A DNA stretch of 16,422 nt from Moraxellaceae bacterium (GTDB lineage: Bacteria; Pseudomonadota; Gammaproteobacteria; Pseudomonadales; Moraxellaceae): assembly GCA_014378805.1 (NCBI GenBank), contig JACMMY010000021.1, forward strand, positions 1 through 16,422. Direction: 5' to 3'. Positions 13,232-16,422 of the stretch are shown here, piece after piece. Made by a program: the position numbers and the translations under genes. Below the pieces are notes generated by a model. It saw only the letters and a list, made by a program, of their open reading frames with translations, was not told the origin of the DNA and did not search any database. The first letter of the stretch is position 1; the number at the start of each line of letters is the position of its first letter.

Positions 13232-13996
13232 ATGACTTTAGTCTTTATTTTTTTATATGTCATTTTTGGCATCTTAGGCTTAGTCATTATTTTATTTGCA
13301 TTAGGTCGGCATACCTTTTGGCTGCCTATTCGCGATCGAAAATTACCGCGTTTGGTCATGCTGCACCAAGTGACACCTCATGAGTTGCCATCGGGAATGA
13401 ATATGCCGCCAGAGCGATTTGAGCGATTACTTCAGATTTTGCAAAAGCAAGGTCGAACATTTGTCACGATGTCTGAGTTGGTGTCTCATCCAATGACGCC
13501 TTATCAAGTGGCGTTGACCTTCGATGATGGGTTTGCCGATAATTATCATTATGCTTTTCCGCTTTTGAAAAAATACCAAGCCAAAGCCACGATATATCTT
13601 GCGCCCGACATTCCAGTAATTGACAAATTACAACACTCGCAAATTCTGGAAATGGCTGAATCTGGTTTAATTGAGTTTGGTGCGCACAGTGTCAATCATG
13701 TGAATTTAACCAAGTTGGATGACACACAGGCCATACAAGAGATTGAGCAGTCACGTGATGCCGTGCAACGCATTGTCGGTTCGTGTCGAAGTTTTGCTTA
13801 TCCGTATGGTCGGTTCGATGAGCGTCATGAAAAGATGGTTGAAGCAGCTGGATTTACCAGTGCCGTCAGTACGCGTAAAAAAATTGAACCCATTTCGAGT
13901 GCGAATATATTCCGCTTACCCCGTGTAAGCACTCATGGAAAAATGTCAGCTGTGCAGATGCGCATTGCACTGGCTCGAGGACGGTATCGCATATGA
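13232..13996 (+). CDS. Membrane-anchored polysaccharide deacetylase (NodB/CE4 domain)
   Basis: 254 aa with one N-terminal transmembrane helix (about 2-25) and a NodB homology domain from about residue 40. CE4 enzymes remove N-acetyl groups from GlcNAc-type sugars using a divalent metal. Motif 1 is TFDDGF (96-101), with catalytic base Asp98 and metal ligand Asp99. Motif 2 is H-S-V-N-H, giving metal ligands His152 and His156. Motif 3 is YPYGRFD (190-196). Positive residues follow the helix (RHTFWLPIRDRK) and none precede it, so the positive-inside rule puts the catalytic domain in the cytoplasm. The counterpart in the A. baumannii OC locus is pda1, thought to act on a core GlcNAc. The gene overlaps the next start by ATGA. 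Its own start has an AAGAAG a few bases upstream. Confidence 0.9.
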   Translation: MTLVFIFLYVIFGILGLVIILFALGRHTFWLPIRDRKLPRLVMLHQVTPHELPSGMNMPPERFERLLQILQKQGRTFVTMSELVSHPMTPYQVALTFDDGFADNYHYAFPLLKKYQAKATIYLAPDIPVIDKLQHSQILEMAESGLIEFGAHSVNHVNLTKLDDTQAIQEIEQSRDAVQRIVGSCRSFAYPYGRFDERHEKMVEAAGFTSAVSTRKKIEPISSANIFRLPRVSTHGKMSAVQMRIALARGRYRI

Positions 13997-14772
13997 CTAT
14001 TGCTTGTAGTGTTTATATCGTCACGCTTAATTGTGCGTCGTGGTTGGATGCGCTTTTACGTAGCGTTGAAGATTTTGCGCAAGTCGTTATTGTCGATTCG
14101 GGCAGTACCGATGCAACCTACGAGATTGCTGGGCGTTTTGCTAATGTGAGCATTCAACATCAAGATTGGTTGGGTTATGCCGCGCAAAAGGCCAAAGCGC
14201 TTAGTCTATGTCAGCAGCCTTGGGCGTTAAATCTGGATGGTGATGAGTCATTATCCGCCGAGTTGCGTGACGAGATTCAAGCCGTGATTGCAGCTGATCA
14301 GATTGATGGTTTAAATACCCCCATTCGTGATTCGTTTATGGGCAAAATCGCGAGTGCTTATACCAAGCAAAATGCGAAAGTCCGATTCTTTCGCCGTATT
14401 AAAGGCTCATACGATACGCGCGTTGAAGCCCATGAAATGGTTAACGTCGATGGCATCGTGTGTCCAGCGCGTGGTGTGATTTACCATTATGGTTTAACCA
14501 GCGTGAGTGTAAAAGTTGATAAAAATAATCAATATTCAAGTCTGAAAGCCTTAGAGAAAAGTAAAAAAGGCAAGAGTGCGTCATTAGCGAAATTAGTGAT
14601 GATTATGCCGCTGACATTTTTTAAATCCTATTTTTTGCGTCGTGATTTTTTAAATGGTCGTCGTGGGTTTATTGGCAGTATGATTAATGCCTTTTATGCT
14701 TTTCTAAAAGAAGCGAAGCTCTATGAATATACTCTTAATAAGAGTAAAGAAATAATAAGAAAACAAGATTAG
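13993..14772 (+). CDS. GT2 glycosyltransferase, WaaE/KdtX-like (LPS core)
   Basis: A GT-A fold, family 2 glycosyltransferase of 259 aa. It has the N-terminal strand SVYIVTLNCASWL, the nucleotide motif VDSGSTD (34-40) and the metal-binding NLDGDE segment with Asp82 and Asp84. The C-terminal region is basic and aromatic (KSYFLRRDFLNGRRGFIGS and then FLKEAKLYE), a pattern characteristic of WaaE/KdtX proteins, which add a glucose-like residue to the heptose region of LPS core. It is probably cytosolic, held at the membrane by the basic C-terminal helices. The start overlaps the deacetylase stop (ATGA), which suggests coupled translation and consecutive or alternative action on the same core oligosaccharide. 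Sugar specificity is not known. Confidence 0.88.
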   Translation: MTIACSVYIVTLNCASWLDALLRSVEDFAQVVIVDSGSTDATYEIAGRFANVSIQHQDWLGYAAQKAKALSLCQQPWALNLDGDESLSAELRDEIQAVIAADQIDGLNTPIRDSFMGKIASAYTKQNAKVRFFRRIKGSYDTRVEAHEMVNVDGIVCPARGVIYHYGLTSVSVKVDKNNQYSSLKALEKSKKGKSASLAKLVMIMPLTFFKSYFLRRDFLNGRRGFIGSMINAFYAFLKEAKLYEYTLNKSKEIIRKQD

Positions 14773-14817
14773 AAATTGAAATTTATTGGAAAGTTTTCTA
14801 TTTAAATTTACGATGAA

Positions 14818-14823
14818 TATAAT
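14818..14823 (+). promoter_or_regulatory. Consensus -10 hexamer in the gap before the propeller protein gene
   Basis: A perfect TATAAT lies 17 bp before the ATG at 14841, in an AT-rich 68-bp gap. The -35 at the right distance is poor (TTTCTA), and the resulting leader would be only about 10 nt. A weak internal promoter is possible; chance occurrence in AT-rich DNA is also plausible. Confidence 0.25.
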
Positions 14824-14840
14824 GGACATAAGGTTATCTA

Positions 14841-15764
14841 ATGGCAAATTTACAAATTTGGAGACGATGGAAGCAATCGTTCGTTCGTCGCAAAGGGCGT
14901 AGGTTAGATAAAATTGAAGTGCGGGGTATGCGTCAGCAATGGTTTTTGCTGACCGCCGCAACGCAAGCGGATCTTGCGAATGCACCAAAACCACAAAATA
15001 TGAACCCTATTTATCCACCTGATAATGCATTTTGGGCAGACCCGTTTGTGTGGATACGCGATGGCAGACGTTATATTTTTTTTGAAGATTTTCCTTTTGA
15101 GACATGGCGTGGTCGAATCAGTGTGCTTGAGGTTGATGAAGCCGGGTTATGTATCAGCGATCCCGTTCCTGTAATCGAAGAAGAACATCATTTGTCCTAT
15201 CCATTTCTTTTTGAATATCAGGGTGAGCTATACATGGTGCCTGAAAAGTCAGAAGTGAAGAGGGTTGATCTCTATCGTTGTGTTGAGTTTCCTTATCAGT
15301 GGGTGTTTGAAAAAACGTTAATTGAAGGGGTGAAAATTGCTGACCCAACATTGTTTGAGCATGATGGTCGATGGTGGTTGTTTTGTGCTGCCAAGAAAGG
15401 ACAGATTCGGATCAATGAATCATTATTTGCCTACTATTCAGATAGTCCATTATCAAACAATTGGACGCCACATCTAGCGAATCCACTAGTGCGCAATTTT
15501 AATTTAGGTCGTCCAGCAGGGCGTATTTTTCGAGATGAGTCTGGACGATTATTGCGTCCATCGCAAGATTGTTTGCGGCGTTATGGCGCGGGCCTAAATT
15601 TAAGCGAAATTACACGACTAACGACAACTGACTATCAAGAATCATTAATATGGAAGATTACTGGAGAAGACTTAGGATTGCTTGCGATTCATCATATTGA
15701 TCGGCAGGATGGAATTCTTGTCATGGATGCGCAACGCTTGATACCAAACAACGCCGCAAAATAG
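14841..15764 (+). CDS. Beta-propeller protein of the GINT1-N/ghy type, putative core sugar transferase or hydrolase
   Basis: A 307-aa protein with repeated blades that suggest a five-bladed propeller. Each blade has a short P-turn, a D/E-G hairpin and an aromatic strand: FWADPFVWIRDGRRYIFFED (64-83), HLSYPFLFE...GELYMVPE (117-135), IADPTLFEHDGRWWLFCA (166-183) and GRPAGRIFRDESGRLLRPSQ (223-242, then Asp243). YGAGL follows at 248-252. The pattern fits the N-terminal domain of plant glucosamine inositolphosphorylceramide transferases and resembles GH43-like folds. The A. baumannii OC locus contains a gene called ghy of similar description. The N-terminus is basic and there is no signal peptide, so a cytoplasmic place is likely. 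AAGG about 8 nt upstream supports the start. Whether it transfers or hydrolyses sugar is unknown. Confidence 0.75.
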   Translation: MANLQIWRRWKQSFVRRKGRRLDKIEVRGMRQQWFLLTAATQADLANAPKPQNMNPIYPPDNAFWADPFVWIRDGRRYIFFEDFPFETWRGRISVLEVDEAGLCISDPVPVIEEEHHLSYPFLFEYQGELYMVPEKSEVKRVDLYRCVEFPYQWVFEKTLIEGVKIADPTLFEHDGRWWLFCAAKKGQIRINESLFAYYSDSPLSNNWTPHLANPLVRNFNLGRPAGRIFRDESGRLLRPSQDCLRRYGAGLNLSEITRLTTTDYQESLIWKITGEDLGLLAIHHIDRQDGILVMDAQRLIPNNAAK

Positions 15765-15807
15765 TATTGATGGATTATGATGTCTGTGTTCTTTATTTGG
15801 ATAATCT

Positions 15808-16422
15808 ATGCTGAATAACGTGGTATCAACAATAGCGGTCATCTTGCCGCCTCGTGAACGTTTCCGAGCTGCCGATGCTGGCGCTGCTGCACTGACAATT
15901 TATGCGTTAAATCGTGTCAGTCGTTATATTGATTCTGTGGTGGTGTTTGGCGGTCAAAAAGATCATTTTGCGGATGTAAGCTATGAGTATGTGCCTGTTC
16001 CATTCGTGTGGTTGTTGGGGCGAAATTTAGCTTATGCACGTGCGTGTATTCAGTCATTACGGGCTAAATCCACTCGTCTAATTGAAGTTCATAATCGCGT
16101 TGTTTTGGCATTACGGATCAAAAAAGCATTGCCTGATCGTATGGTTACGATTCATTTCCATAACGATTCTTGGGGCATGGGTGGTAGTAGAACCGTCAAA
16201 GAGCGTCAGCATTTATTGCAAACACTCGATGCGGCTTACTGTGTGAGTGAGTATGTTGCGAAGCGGTTGCTTGAAGATATTCCGCCAGAACTTGCCGCCA
16301 AAGTACATATCGTCCATAACCCGATTGAGCCGACTGAGGTCAATGTAAACTCCGTGCGTAATGATTGGATTGTGTATTCAGGACGTTTTATTCCAGAAAA
16401 AGGTGTTCTTGAGCTAGCCCGA
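15808..16422 (+). CDS. GT4-family glycosyltransferase, N-terminal part, cut by the right window edge
   Basis: 205 codons are visible with no stop. The protein opens MLNNVVSTIAVILPPRERF, continues through an acceptor domain with IEVHNR and IHFHNDSWGMGGSRT, then YCVSEYVAKRLL, HIVHNPIEP and WIVYSGRFIPEKGVLELAR at the edge. The VHNPI and SGRFIPEKG stretches mark the start of the GT-B donor domain of GT4 enzymes, so the C-terminal half with its E-x7-E motif lies beyond the window. It begins 43 bp after the propeller gene, in the same direction, with no clear Shine-Dalgarno. It is probably another core glycosyltransferase of the operon. Confidence 0.85.
   Translation, partial: MLNNVVSTIAVILPPRERFRAADAGAAALTIYALNRVSRYIDSVVVFGGQKDHFADVSYEYVPVPFVWLLGRNLAYARACIQSLRAKSTRLIEVHNRVVLALRIKKALPDRMVTIHFHNDSWGMGGSRTVKERQHLLQTLDAAYCVSEYVAKRLLEDIPPELAAKVHIVHNPIEPTEVNVNSVRNDWIVYSGRFIPEKGVLELAR

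Noticed and set aside
13066..13383. 105-codon plus-strand frame bridging the ligase-like and deacetylase genes
   Set aside because: It overlaps both well-supported genes in another frame and has no start context.
1..16422. CRISPR array, tRNA, rRNA, transposase or integrase, toxin-antitoxin or phage-defence genes
   Set aside because: No regular spaced repeats, RNA gene signatures or such protein motifs were seen. The only repeats are the two palindromic elements and local hairpins.

Overview
The window reads as chromosomal DNA of a gammaproteobacterium in or near Acinetobacter (Moraxellaceae). The main clue is the order glnE - ilvE - ELM1-family gene - polysaccharide deacetylase - glycosyltransferases. 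In Acinetobacter baumannii the lipooligosaccharide outer-core (OC) locus starts directly after ilvE and contains a deacetylase (pda1) and a putative glycosyl hydrolase (ghy). The moderate-to-low GC content and frequent intergenic palindromes fit this. The assignment is inferred from protein motifs and gene order; no database search was possible.

Left part (1-3105). A lipocalin with a signal peptide runs off the left edge on the minus strand. Divergent from it is a two-gene operon: a GT4 glycosyltransferase and, with an ATGA overlap, a PAP2-type lipid phosphatase. The operon is preceded by four TGTCA-type heptamers spaced exactly 11 bp apart, with a -10-like hexamer 10 bp after the last one. 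This is the architecture of a doubled PhoB-binding Pho box. I infer a phosphate-starvation module in which PAP2 makes diacylglycerol and the GT4 enzyme glycosylates it, replacing phospholipid with glycolipid. A small four-helix membrane protein of unknown function follows, with an operator-like 18-bp palindrome at its predicted transcription start. A 146-bp palindromic repeat with terminal inverted repeats then fills the gap to the next, convergent gene.

Middle part (3111-10826). These are housekeeping and transport genes: a Bcr/CflA-type drug efflux transporter and the fluoride channel CrcB (both minus strand), then GcvH, a MetC-like PLP enzyme, the glutamine synthetase adenylyltransferase GlnE and the branched-chain aminotransferase IlvE (all plus strand). 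Several strong hairpins separate them, along with a second palindromic repeat (6768-6829).

Right part (10925-16422, continuing past the edge). A co-directional, tightly spaced surface-polysaccharide operon: an ELM1/GT-B-like putative glycosyltransferase, an O-antigen ligase/polymerase-like membrane protein, a membrane-anchored NodB-type deacetylase, a WaaE/KdtX-like GT2 glycosyltransferase, a beta-propeller GINT1/ghy-like protein and the start of a GT4 glycosyltransferase. Together they look like an LPS/LOS core assembly and modification locus. Compared with the A. baumannii OC locus, the ligase-like gene stands out. The least understood members are the ELM1 protein and the propeller protein.
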